A program made the position numbers and the translations under genes. The notes under the pieces were generated by a model. It made no database searches. It was not told the origin of the DNA and worked only from the letters and a program-made list of their open reading frames with translations. A stretch of 64,000 nt of DNA from an uncultured Collinsella sp. (GTDB lineage Bacteria; Actinomycetota; Coriobacteriia; Coriobacteriales; Coriobacteriaceae), in contig CAUCQW010000008.1 of the NCBI GenBank assembly GCA_958445065.1, positions 36,247 to 100,246 of the forward strand, read 5' to 3'. Numbering within the stretch: the first letter of the stretch is position 1; each line of letters opens with the position of its first letter. This document shows positions 54,862 to 64,000 of the stretch, in pieces.

Positions 54862-54920
54862 TGTCTCAATCTGTAACATCTAACGGTGGAAATTTGGCCC
54901 ACTTGTTACAGATTGAGACA
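54862..54920. repeat. Type B palindromic repeat, copy 1
   Basis: Perfect 17-bp arms TGTCTCAATCTGTAACA and complement. The centre contains GGAAATTTGG. Part of a two-unit tandem between the convergent rubredoxin and mntH genes. Confidence 0.9.
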
Positions 54921-54943
54921 AACGGAGCTGACCCTCGGAATGA

Positions 54944-54998
54944 TCTCGATCTGTAACATCTAGACATCAAAAGCGGGTCTAGACGTTACAGATCGAGA
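54944..54998. repeat. Type B palindromic repeat, copy 2
   Basis: Arms of 22 bp with one mismatch, starting TCTCGATCTGTAAC. It starts 82 nt after copy 1. Confidence 0.9.
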
Positions 54999-55026
54999 CG
55001 TTTGCCTGAGTAGGTGCCCCGCCCCA

Positions 55027-56283
55027 TTACATCCCTGTCAACAACACGACATCGAGAATCGTCACGATGGCACCAATCCCTACGAGCAGCGCGTTGAGCG
55101 GGCGCGAATTGGCGTATTTGCCCATGACGCGGGGTGAACTGGTGAGCCGTATGAGCACAAAGACCGTAATCGGCAGCTGAAGCGACAGCAGTGCCTGACT
55201 CCAGATGAGACCTTCAAAAGGATTTGGGACGACCAGGCACGCCGTCACTGCGCCGACGAAACAGGCCGCCACCCCGATCGAGGAATGTCGGTCGTGGATA
55301 TCGTATTCCTCGTCGAACATGCCCGCAGTGATGGTTCCCGCCGCCATGCCCGCTGTCACGCTGCTCGATAGTCCCGCGAACAGCAGCGCTACCGCAAAGA
55401 TGGTCGAGCTCGCCGGGCCCAGAATGGGGGAGAGCGTGGCCGCTGCGACGGCGAGGTCGTCTACGACCATGCCGTGCGCAAAGAAGGTCGTTGCGGCCAG
55501 GATGACCATGGCCGAGTTGATTGCCCAGCCCACGCCCATCGAAAAGAGTGTGTCGAAGAGTTCGTAGCGCAGACGCTCTTCGATAACCTGCTCGCCTTGA
55601 CCTTCGAAGTGCATGGATTGGATGACCTCGGAGTGCAGGAAGAGGTTGTGTGGCATAACGACCGCACCCAGGACACTCACGATAATCGTTGCCGAGCCGG
55701 CAGGCATGCTGGGGGTGATCCAGCTTGCGGTTGCTTGCGGCCAGTCGACTTTGACCAGTGCGAGCTCTGCTAAAAACGAGAGTCCTACCACACCCACGAA
55801 GGCGATGATCCAGCGTTCGGCGCGCTTGTAGGAGCTCGTCATGAGCATCGCCATCGATACTGCCGCCACGATGACGCAGCCCGCGCGCACGGGCAGCCCA
55901 AAGAGCATCTGAAGGGCAATCGCGCCACCCAGGACTTCGGCCATGGCGGTGGCGACAGTCGCGAGATAGGCACTGGCGAGTACCGTGCGTCCAACGAAGC
56001 GGGGGAGGTAACGTGTCGTGGCCTCGGCAAGGCAGGCGCCCGTGGCGATACCCAGGTGCGCCGCGTTGTGCTGCAGCACAATGAGCATAATCGTGGACAG
56101 CGTGACGATCCACAGCAGCGCGTAGCCAAACTGCGAGCCCGCGGCCATATTGGAGGCCCAGTTGCCCGGGTCGATAAAGCCGACGGTCACGAGCAGCCCG
56201 GGGCCGATATGCCGCGCAATGTCTAGGCCTCCGTGACCGCCGGTGCGCCGGGAACCAAAGTGTTGTTTGAGATGGTTGAGCAT
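55027..56283 (-). CDS. mntH: NRAMP family metal (Mn/Fe) transporter
   Basis: A 418-residue transporter with about eleven membrane segments. TM1 has DPGNWASN (D38-N41) and TM6 has VVMPHNLFLHS; the Met before PH is typical of Mn/Fe-selective members. Import is proton-coupled. The gene lies convergent to rubredoxin and downstream of gpmA on the same strand, with 75 nt between; it is flanked by type B repeats on one side and, beyond gpmA, on the other. GGAGCGCACC precedes the ATG. Confidence 0.92.
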   Translation of the reverse strand: MLNHLKQHFGSRRTGGHGGLDIARHIGPGLLVTVGFIDPGNWASNMAAGSQFGYALLWIVTLSTIMLIVLQHNAAHLGIATGACLAEATTRYLPRFVGRTVLASAYLATVATAMAEVLGGAIALQMLFGLPVRAGCVIVAAVSMAMLMTSSYKRAERWIIAFVGVVGLSFLAELALVKVDWPQATASWITPSMPAGSATIIVSVLGAVVMPHNLFLHSEVIQSMHFEGQGEQVIEERLRYELFDTLFSMGVGWAINSAMVILAATTFFAHGMVVDDLAVAAATLSPILGPASSTIFAVALLFAGLSSSVTAGMAAGTITAGMFDEEYDIHDRHSSIGVAACFVGAVTACLVVPNPFEGLIWSQALLSLQLPITVFVLIRLTSSPRVMGKYANSRPLNALLVGIGAIVTILDVVLLTGM

Positions 56284-56358
56284 GGTGCGCTCCTGCGTAT
56301 GGGCGGCGTGGCGTCGTATCTGGGCCGTGCGGCGCCACGCGTCGGATTTGGGTTGGGG

Positions 56359-57132
56359 CTACTTGTGCGCTTTGCCCTGATTGGCCACGGCGTCGATCTT
56401 GGCGGCGATGGTCGCCGGGTCGCCGATGTAGCGCTTGTCGAGGACGTTGAAACCGGTGTCGAAGGTGTAGACGAGCGGCACGCCGGTGGGGATGTTGACC
56501 TTGAGGATCTCCTCGGGCGTGAGGTGCTCGAACTTCATGACGAGTGAGCGCAGGGAGTTGCCGTGTGCGGCGATGAGCACGCGCTTGCCGGCGAGCATCT
56601 GGGGGCGAATCTCGTCTTCGAAATAAGGCCAGGCGCGGGCGATCGTGTCCTTGAGGCACTCGGTATAGGGCAGCTGATCGGGTGCGACGTCGCGGTATTG
56701 CTCCTGGGTGTGGGGATCGCGCGCGTCGTTCGGCTCGAGTGCCGGCGGGCACACGTCGAAGGAGCGGCGCCAGATGAGCACCTGCTCGTCGCCGTGCTCT
56801 GCCGCGGCATCGGCCTTGTTGAGACCCTGCAACGCGCCGTAGTGGCGCTCGTTGAGCTTCCAGGATTTGATGACGGGCAGCCACTCGCGATCCATTTGGC
56901 CGAGCACGATGTCGAGGGTGTGGATCGCGCGCTTGAGGCGCGAAGTGTAGCAGACGTCAAAGTCGAAACCGGCTTCTTTGAGGGCGCGGCCGCCTGCTGC
57001 GGCTTCTTCGCGACCCGTGTCAGTGAGCTCAACATCGGTCCAGCCGGTGAACAGGTTGAGTTTGTTCCACTCGGACTCTCCGTGACGGATAAGGACGAGT
57101 TGCATCGTCTGTCGGTCTGCTTGGTGCGCCAT
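56359..57132 (-). CDS. gpmA: 2,3-bisphosphoglycerate-dependent phosphoglycerate mutase
   Basis: A 257-residue cofactor-dependent mutase: phospho-accepting His in LVLIRHGESEWNKLNLFTGW, ERHYGALQGLNK, and the second His in IAAHGNSLRSL. It interconverts 3- and 2-phosphoglycerate. The ATG at 57132 has AAGGAGG, which supports nine residues before the more conserved MQLVLIRHG start at 57105. Confidence 0.94.
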   Translation of the reverse strand: MAHQADRQTMQLVLIRHGESEWNKLNLFTGWTDVELTDTGREEAAAGGRALKEAGFDFDVCYTSRLKRAIHTLDIVLGQMDREWLPVIKSWKLNERHYGALQGLNKADAAAEHGDEQVLIWRRSFDVCPPALEPNDARDPHTQEQYRDVAPDQLPYTECLKDTIARAWPYFEDEIRPQMLAGKRVLIAAHGNSLRSLVMKFEHLTPEEILKVNIPTGVPLVYTFDTGFNVLDKRYIGDPATIAAKIDAVANQGKAHK

Positions 57133-57270
57133 AGGGGCCTCCTTGATCTGGCACGGTGTGCGTGCCGTTTGCTTGACGCCGCAAAGGATACCCGTTTTAG
57201 GCTTAAAAGTTAACCAAGACTAACAAAATTGTTGTATTTGAATAGGATGATGAAGGGGGGCTGCCGAAAT

Positions 57271-57327
57271 GTCTCGATCTGTAACAACTAGGGATGGAAA
57301 TTGGGCCTAGGTGTTACAGATCGAGAC
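57271..57327. repeat. Type B palindromic repeat, copy 3
   Basis: 22-bp arms with one mismatch, starting GTCTCGATCTGTAACA; the centre contains GGAAATTGGG. First of three tandem units in the 535-nt gap between gpmA and gltB. Confidence 0.92.
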
Positions 57328-57351
57328 AGGAAGAAATGGTCCTATGGAAAA

Positions 57352-57406
57352 TCTCGATCTGTAACAGTTAGCTGCAAAAACCGGCCCTTCATGTTACAGA
57401 TTGAGA
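57352..57406. repeat. Type B palindromic repeat, copy 4
   Basis: 15-bp arms TCTCGATCTGTAACA / TGTTACAGATTGAGA with one mismatch. It starts 81 nt after copy 3. Confidence 0.9.
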
Positions 57407-57429
57407 CATTCGGAACCGTCTCTCGAAAA

Positions 57430-57488
57430 CATCTCAATCTGTAACAGTTAGTCGTCGAAATTGGGTCTTACTGTTACAGATTGAGATG
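57430..57488. repeat. Type B palindromic repeat, copy 5
   Basis: Perfect 18-bp arms starting CATCTCAATCTGTAACAG; the centre contains CGAAATTGGG. It starts 78 nt after copy 4. The remaining 180 nt to gltB must hold its promoter, but I cannot single one out. Confidence 0.92.
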
Positions 57489-57667
57489 TTTGAAGCGGTG
57501 AGCTTACAAGCCGAACTTGGGGACTGACGTACACGTTTGATGGCAAGACGTTGATGGCCGGCGTGCGTTACGCGATTGTTTCGAAACGGGTGAGAAACAC
57601 AGCGATACCCCGATGCTCCTAGTATGCCTATTCAACTGACTGTCTAAATATCTAGGGGAGGATCGCG

Positions 57668-60600
57668 ATGCAGGCAGATTCCGCTCAGCAGCAGGGCCTT
57701 TATCGCCCCGAATTCGACCACGATGCTTGTGGCATCGGCGCGCTTGCCGATATCAACGGTGAGCGCCATCACCAGATTCTGGACGATGCGCTGTCCATTC
57801 TGGTCAACTTGGAGCACCGCGGCGGCACGGGACTCGAGAAGAACACCGGCGACGGCGCTGGCATCCTGTTCCAGGTTCCGCATCACTTTTTTCGTAAAGA
57901 GGCCCAAAAGTGCGGCCAGATTCTGCCGGCAGAGGGCGACTATGGTGTGGCCATGCTGTTCTTCCCGCAGGACGACAAGGGCGTAGAGGATGCCCGTCGC
58001 GTGTTCGAGGAGGGCTGCGCCGAGGCCGGCGTGCCGCTGCTCTTTTGGCGCGAGGTGCCGGTCGACCCGCACGACCTGGGCGAGACGGCGCGCGCCTGCA
58101 TGCCCACCATCTTGCAGGCCTTCCTGGGCCGTCCGGACGACACGCCCGCCGGCGATACCTTTGAGCGTCGCCTGTACGTGTGCCGTCGCACCATCGAAAA
58201 GAAGGCCGACACCGAGTTTGCCCTGCGCGACAAGATCTTCTACGTGTGCTCTATGAGCTCGCGCACCATCGTGTACAAGGGCATGCTGGTCGCCACGCAG
58301 ATGCGCCGCTTCTTCATCGACCTCAACGACGCCGCCGTCAAGACGGCCGTGGCGCTCGTCCACTCGCGCTACTCCACCAACACCACGCCCAGTTGGGAGC
58401 GTGCGCACCCCAACCGCTTTATCATCCACAACGGCGAGATCAACACCCTCAAGGGCAACGTCAACTGGATTCGCGCCCGCGAGCCCAATCTGTACAGCCC
58501 CGTGCTGCAGCACGATCTTGAGCGTGTGATGCCCATCATCAACCGCGAGGGCTCCGACTCCGCGATTCTGGACAATGTGCTCGAGTTCTTGGTCATGAAC
58601 GGTCGCCCGCTCACGCGTGCCGCGTCCATGCTGCTGCCCGAGCCGTGGGACCACAACGACAATCTGAGCGAAGAACGCCGCGCCTACGACGCCTACCAGT
58701 CCATGCTCATGGAGCCCTGGGACGGCCCTGCCGCCATCGCCTTTACCGACGGTCGCACCCTGGGTGCCGCCCTCGACCGTAACGGCCTGCGTCCCGCCCG
58801 CTACTATGTGACGCGCGACGGTCGCTTTATGCTGGCAAGCGAGGTGGGCACCATCGAGGTGAGCCCCGAGAACATCCTGACGAGCGGCTGTCTGGGGCCG
58901 GGCCAGATGCTCGAGGTCGATTTTGCCCGCGGCCGCGTGATCTACAACGACGAGCTGCGCGCCCGCTATGCCAAGGAGAAGCCCTACCGCGACTGGATTG
59001 CCGAGGAGACACTGACCGTCGACGCGCTCGATGAGCCCGCCGCGCCCGCGCCCGCCGAGGATGCCGAGGTGCCCGCCGCCGTGCGCATGGCCAAGCTCGG
59101 CTATCACTGGGATGATGTTGACGAGGTCGTGCGCCCCATGGCCCAGCAGGGCAAGGCCCCGCTCGCCTCGATGGGTATCGATGCGCCGTTGGCCTGCCTG
59201 TCCAAGAAGACGCGTTCGTTCTTTGACTACTTCTATCAGCTGTTCGCTCAGGTCACGAATCCTCCGATCGATGCCCTTCGCGAGCATATGGTCACCTCGA
59301 CCACGCTCTACCTGGGCAACCACGGCAACCTGCTCGAGGATTCCCGTACGGCCTGCCAGCTGGTTCGCCTGGAGCGTCCGCTGCTGAGCGAGGAGGAGTT
59401 CGACCGCATTTGCGCCATCGACCGTGTTGGCTTTAAGACCCGTCGTTTCCGTGCCGTGTACCGCCGCGATGCCGGCGAGGGCGCGCTGCAGGCTGCGCTC
59501 AAGCAGCTTGCAGAGGACGTTGAGGCTGCGGTCCGCGACGGCGTAAACATCGTGGTGTTGAGCGATCGTGCCGCTGCGGGCGAGGTGCCCGTGCCGTCGC
59601 TGCTCGCCGTGGGCTGCGTGCACAATCACCTGATCCGCGCCGGCGTGCGTACCTTTGCCGACATCGTGGTGGAGTGCGGCGACGCCGTGTCCCCGCACGA
59701 CTTTGCGGCACTGGTGGGCTACTCCGCGAGCGGCATCTATCCGTACAACGCGCATGCGTGCATCCGCGATCTGGCGGCACGCGGCGACCTGGACGTGACG
59801 GCCGAGCAGGGTATCGCCAACTACAACAAGGCCGCGACGGCGGGTATCGTCTCCATCATGTCCAAGATGGGTATCTCCACGGTGCAGAGCTATCACTCCG
59901 CGCAGATTTTCGAGGCCGTCGGCTTTACTCCGGAGTTCGTCAACGCGTACTTCGCCGGCACGGTGAGCCGTGTGGGCGGTATGGGTGTCGAGGACGTTGA
60001 GCGCGAGCAAAACGAGCGCTACGACGCCGCGCTCGCCATCCTTAAGAGCCCGGCTCCCGATCAGCTGCCCACGCTGGGTCTGACCAAGTGGCGCCCGCTC
60101 GGCGGCGAGGATCACCTCATCGATCCGCAGGTTGTCTACTTGCTGCAGACTGCCTGCCGCGAGGACAGCTACGACACCTTTAAGGAGTACAGCGCTCGCC
60201 TGCACCGCACTGGTCGTGCCGTGCGCCTGCGCGACTTGCTCGACTTTGATGCCAGTGGCCGCACTCCGGTGGCACTCGACGAGGTCGAGCCCGCACTCAA
60301 CATCGTCCGCCGCTTTAACACCGGCGCCATGTCGTATGGCTCCATCAGCAAAGAGGCACACGAGTGCATGGCCATCGCCATGAACCGCCTGCACGGCCGT
60401 TCCAACTCCGGCGAGGGCGGCGAGGACCCGCGTCGCGAGACCCCGCTGGCCAACGGTGACTCCAAGAACTCCGCCATCAAGCAGGTGGCAAGCGCACGCT
60501 TTGGCGTGACGAGCCGCTACCTGTGCAGCGCCTTCGAGATTCAGATCAAGATGGCCCAGGGCGCCAAGCCCGGCGAGGGTGGACACCTGCCCGGCAAGAA

Positions 60601-62365
60601 GGTCTACCCCTGGATCGCCGAGGTCCGTCAGTCCACGCCCGGCATCGGCCTGATTTCGCCTCCGCCGCACCACGATATTTACTCCATCGAGGACCTGGCA
60701 GAGCTGATCTTTGACCTTAAGAACGCCAACCCCGGCGCGCGCGTGTCGGTCAAGCTGGTCAGCGAGGCCGGCGTCGGCACCATCGCCACCGGTGTGGCCA
60801 AGGGTGCTGCCGACAAGATCTTGATCAGTGGCCACAACGGCGGCTCAGGTGCCGCTGCGCGCGACTCTATCTGGCATGCGGGTCTGCCGCTGGAGCTTGG
60901 CCTTGCCGAGGCCCAGCAGACGCTGCTGCAAAACGGCCTGCGCTCACGCGTGGTGCTCGAGGCCGACGGCAAGCTCATGGACGGCACCGACGTTGCCGTC
61001 GCCTGCTTGCTGGGCGCCGAGGAGTTTGGCTTTGCGACCATGCCGCTCATCTCCATGGGTTGCCTCATGCAGCGCGACTGCCAGCAGGACACCTGCCCGG
61101 CCGGCATCGCTACGCAAAACTGCCGCCTGCGTCGCGGCTTCCGCGGCAAGCCCGAGCACGTCGAGCACTTTATGCTCTTTGTTGCCGAGCAGCTGCGCGA
61201 GGTCATGGCGAGCCTGGGCTTCCGCACCGTCGACGAGATGGTCGGCCATCCCGAGTGCCTGCGCCAGATCGAGGTCCCGGGCAACCGCAAGGCCAACCTG
61301 CTCGATCTGTCGCCCGTGCTGGTGAGCGCGACCTGCGAGTTCGGTGCCCATATCCCGGGTGCCGACGGTCGCCACTTCCTGCCCCAGATGGCTGCCGACA
61401 GCGAGCTCGACAAGACGCTCGACTCCACGCTGTTTGTGCCCTATACGGCCGATGCCCGTGCGCACCTGCGTCCGATTCGCTTCTGCGCCGACATCGCCAA
61501 CGTCAACCGCTGCGTGGGCACCATTCTGGGCAATGCGGTGACCAAGGCACATCCCGAGGGCCTGCCCGTCGGCTCCATCACCATCGATTGCGATGGTTCG
61601 GCCGGTCAGAGCTTTGGCGCCTTCCTGCCGTGCGGCATTACGCTCAACGTGTGCGGCGACGCCAACGACTACTTTGGCAAGGGCCTTTCGGGCGGCGAGG
61701 TGTCGGTGCGCCCCAACCCGCATGCGACCTACAAGTTCGACGAGAACATCATCGTGGGCAACGTTGCGTTCTTTGGTGCCACGAGCGGCCGCGGCTTCAT
61801 TAACGGTCTTGCAGGTCAGCGTTTTGCCGTGCGCAACTCCGGTGCCACCGTGGTGGTCGAGGGCTGCGGCAACCATGGCTGCGAGTACATGACGGGCGGT
61901 CTGGCACTCATCCTGGGCGAGGTCGGGCAGAACTTCGCCGCCGGCATGACGGGTGGCGTGGCCTATGTCTTTGACCAGTATGGCACGCTCGATGCCCGTG
62001 TGAACCACGAGAGCGTGGAGCTCAAGGCCCCGACGGCCGGCGAGCTGGCGCAGATTCGCGAGCTCATCCAGGAGCACGTGGACGCGACGCAGAGCCCGCG
62101 AGGCATTAAGTTGCTCTACAGCTTCGAGACGATGAGCAAGCACTTTGTGAAGGTCATTCCGACCGAGTACGAGCGCGTGCTGGCGATTGTCGCTGCGGCC
62201 GAGGCCGTGGGCAAGACGCATGCACAGGGCGAGGAGTTGGCGTTTGACAGTGTGACCGGTCGCGCGAGTGCCGCGGATGTTGCTCGCTTTGATGTCGCGG
62301 GCGGTACTGCGGGCGCTGCGTCCGTGGCTGCCAGCTCTGTTGCTTCGACCAAGAAGGAGGCGTAA
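57668..62365 (+). CDS. gltB: Glutamate synthase large subunit
   Basis: A 1565-residue glutamate synthase. After a 20-residue propeptide, Cys21 (DHDACGIG) is the amidotransferase nucleophile. The central region is followed by the FMN-binding synthase domain (GAMSYGSISKEAHE, GRSNSGEGGEDP, PGEGGHLPGKKV, SPPPHHDIYSIEDL) and the [3Fe-4S] cysteines in CLMQRDCQQDTCPAG, where the usual His after the second Cys is Gln. A GXGXG beta-helix closes the protein, plus a short Ala/Ser tail. It makes glutamate from glutamine and 2-oxoglutarate with GltD. TAGGGGAGG precedes the ATG. Confidence 0.96.
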   Translation: MQADSAQQQGLYRPEFDHDACGIGALADINGERHHQILDDALSILVNLEHRGGTGLEKNTGDGAGILFQVPHHFFRKEAQKCGQILPAEGDYGVAMLFFPQDDKGVEDARRVFEEGCAEAGVPLLFWREVPVDPHDLGETARACMPTILQAFLGRPDDTPAGDTFERRLYVCRRTIEKKADTEFALRDKIFYVCSMSSRTIVYKGMLVATQMRRFFIDLNDAAVKTAVALVHSRYSTNTTPSWERAHPNRFIIHNGEINTLKGNVNWIRAREPNLYSPVLQHDLERVMPIINREGSDSAILDNVLEFLVMNGRPLTRAASMLLPEPWDHNDNLSEERRAYDAYQSMLMEPWDGPAAIAFTDGRTLGAALDRNGLRPARYYVTRDGRFMLASEVGTIEVSPENILTSGCLGPGQMLEVDFARGRVIYNDELRARYAKEKPYRDWIAEETLTVDALDEPAAPAPAEDAEVPAAVRMAKLGYHWDDVDEVVRPMAQQGKAPLASMGIDAPLACLSKKTRSFFDYFYQLFAQVTNPPIDALREHMVTSTTLYLGNHGNLLEDSRTACQLVRLERPLLSEEEFDRICAIDRVGFKTRRFRAVYRRDAGEGALQAALKQLAEDVEAAVRDGVNIVVLSDRAAAGEVPVPSLLAVGCVHNHLIRAGVRTFADIVVECGDAVSPHDFAALVGYSASGIYPYNAHACIRDLAARGDLDVTAEQGIANYNKAATAGIVSIMSKMGISTVQSYHSAQIFEAVGFTPEFVNAYFAGTVSRVGGMGVEDVEREQNERYDAALAILKSPAPDQLPTLGLTKWRPLGGEDHLIDPQVVYLLQTACREDSYDTFKEYSARLHRTGRAVRLRDLLDFDASGRTPVALDEVEPALNIVRRFNTGAMSYGSISKEAHECMAIAMNRLHGRSNSGEGGEDPRRETPLANGDSKNSAIKQVASARFGVTSRYLCSAFEIQIKMAQGAKPGEGGHLPGKKVYPWIAEVRQSTPGIGLISPPPHHDIYSIEDLAELIFDLKNANPGARVSVKLVSEAGVGTIATGVAKGAADKILISGHNGGSGAAARDSIWHAGLPLELGLAEAQQTLLQNGLRSRVVLEADGKLMDGTDVAVACLLGAEEFGFATMPLISMGCLMQRDCQQDTCPAGIATQNCRLRRGFRGKPEHVEHFMLFVAEQLREVMASLGFRTVDEMVGHPECLRQIEVPGNRKANLLDLSPVLVSATCEFGAHIPGADGRHFLPQMAADSELDKTLDSTLFVPYTADARAHLRPIRFCADIANVNRCVGTILGNAVTKAHPEGLPVGSITIDCDGSAGQSFGAFLPCGITLNVCGDANDYFGKGLSGGEVSVRPNPHATYKFDENIIVGNVAFFGATSGRGFINGLAGQRFAVRNSGATVVVEGCGNHGCEYMTGGLALILGEVGQNFAAGMTGGVAYVFDQYGTLDARVNHESVELKAPTAGELAQIRELIQEHVDATQSPRGIKLLYSFETMSKHFVKVIPTEYERVLAIVAAAEAVGKTHAQGEELAFDSVTGRASAADVARFDVAGGTAGAASVAASSVASTKKEA

Positions 62366-62370
62366 GTGCC

Positions 62371-63852
<1,482 letters not shown>

Positions 63853-63859
63853 AGTAGTT

Positions 63860-63886
63860 ATTTAAGAACGTCCCCAATGACTGGTC
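63860..63886 (-). repeat. Type C repeat, partial third copy
   Basis: The reverse complement (GACCAGTCATTGGGGACG...) matches 24 of 27 positions of 28010-28036. It lies 7 nt after the gltD stop. Confidence 0.75.
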
Positions 63887-64000
63887 ATTTTTGTCTAGTC
63901 GTTGGGGGGTGCGGACAGAAAGTTGGACCGCGGGGCGGTCCGGACTGTGGAGTGGGAAGGATAAACTGGACTTTCTTTTAAGGATCCTCAAGCGTATTGC
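63887..64000. other. Non-coding right edge; possible start of a mobile element
   Basis: A GGACCGC/GCGGTCC hairpin (63925-63941) lies inside GCGGACAGAAAGTTGGACCG, a sequence that resembles the terminal repeats of IS3-type elements, and AACTGGACTTTCTTTT follows. No reading frame is supported before the window ends. The identification is weak. Confidence 0.2.

Noticed and set aside
54862..57488. CRISPR-like array of type B repeats
   Set aside because: Spacing is regular, but each unit is itself a full palindrome with a conserved centre, the spacers are short and few, the arrays have two and three units, and no cas gene is present.
57644..60835. A 1063-codon open frame antisense to gltB (and similar long antisense frames at 32933-35713, 55214-56884 and 15851-17302)
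   Set aside because: GC-rich codon bias leaves the opposite strand open. The translations are low-complexity (runs of V, L, A, G, R), have no ribosome sites, and lie wholly on clear genes.

Overview
The window is GC-rich bacterial chromosome. Gene content and protein sequences point to a gut Coriobacteriia, most likely Collinsella. The supporting features are a four-cysteine adenylate kinase lid, a type-Z zinc S14, an actinobacterial-style RF2, a urate/selenium-hydroxylase type gene set, and stop codons that are almost never TGA. The genus is my inference. I count 61 protein genes (the first is cut by the window edge) and two tRNAs.

Layout. (1) 1-7123: part of a purine/urate-degradation and selenium-dependent molybdenum hydroxylase locus: ygeY (partial), ygeW, a MocA-like nucleotidyltransferase, hyuA, yqeC (reverse), yqeB and an XdhC-family gene. 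(2) 7435-18204: the spc and alpha ribosomal operons from rplE to rplQ with secY, adk, map, infA and rpoA, then truA. The usual upstream half of the S10-spc cluster is missing, and xdhC sits in its place. (3) 18366-32579: housekeeping genes (glycosyltransferase, argR, class A PBP, U32 protein, tyrS, adenine deaminase, two HAD phosphatases, citrate synthase, ACT protein, L31). (4) 32921-44816: secA-prfB, yitT, split transketolase, ftsEX, rnr. (5) 44937-51868: an accessory-looking stretch with a serine recombinase, a VanZ-like protein and a MurNAc catabolic cluster (murR-murQ-murP-mupG), then an ArsC/Spx-like protein and an unknown gene. (6) 52134-64000: tRNA-Gln and tRNA-Glu, a TPR gene, smpB, flavin reductase, rubredoxin, mntH, gpmA and gltBD.

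Several genes form pathways. Adenine deaminase could feed hypoxanthine into the first locus. MurP, MurQ and MupG together take MurNAc and phospho-muramyl disaccharide to GlcNAc-6-P. GltBD, citrate synthase, transketolase and GpmA give a nitrogen/central-carbon core.

The least ordinary features are: an RF2 whose codon-reading tripeptide is SPT instead of SPF, in a stretch where only 3 of 61 genes end in TGA; at least four families of short palindromic intergenic repeats (67-bp type A, about 57-bp tandem type B, GGGAC-core types C/E, and CCTGTCCC-core type D), two of which bracket genes; several very long isolated hairpins; a 170-residue N-terminal extension on FtsE; and an L31 twice its normal length.
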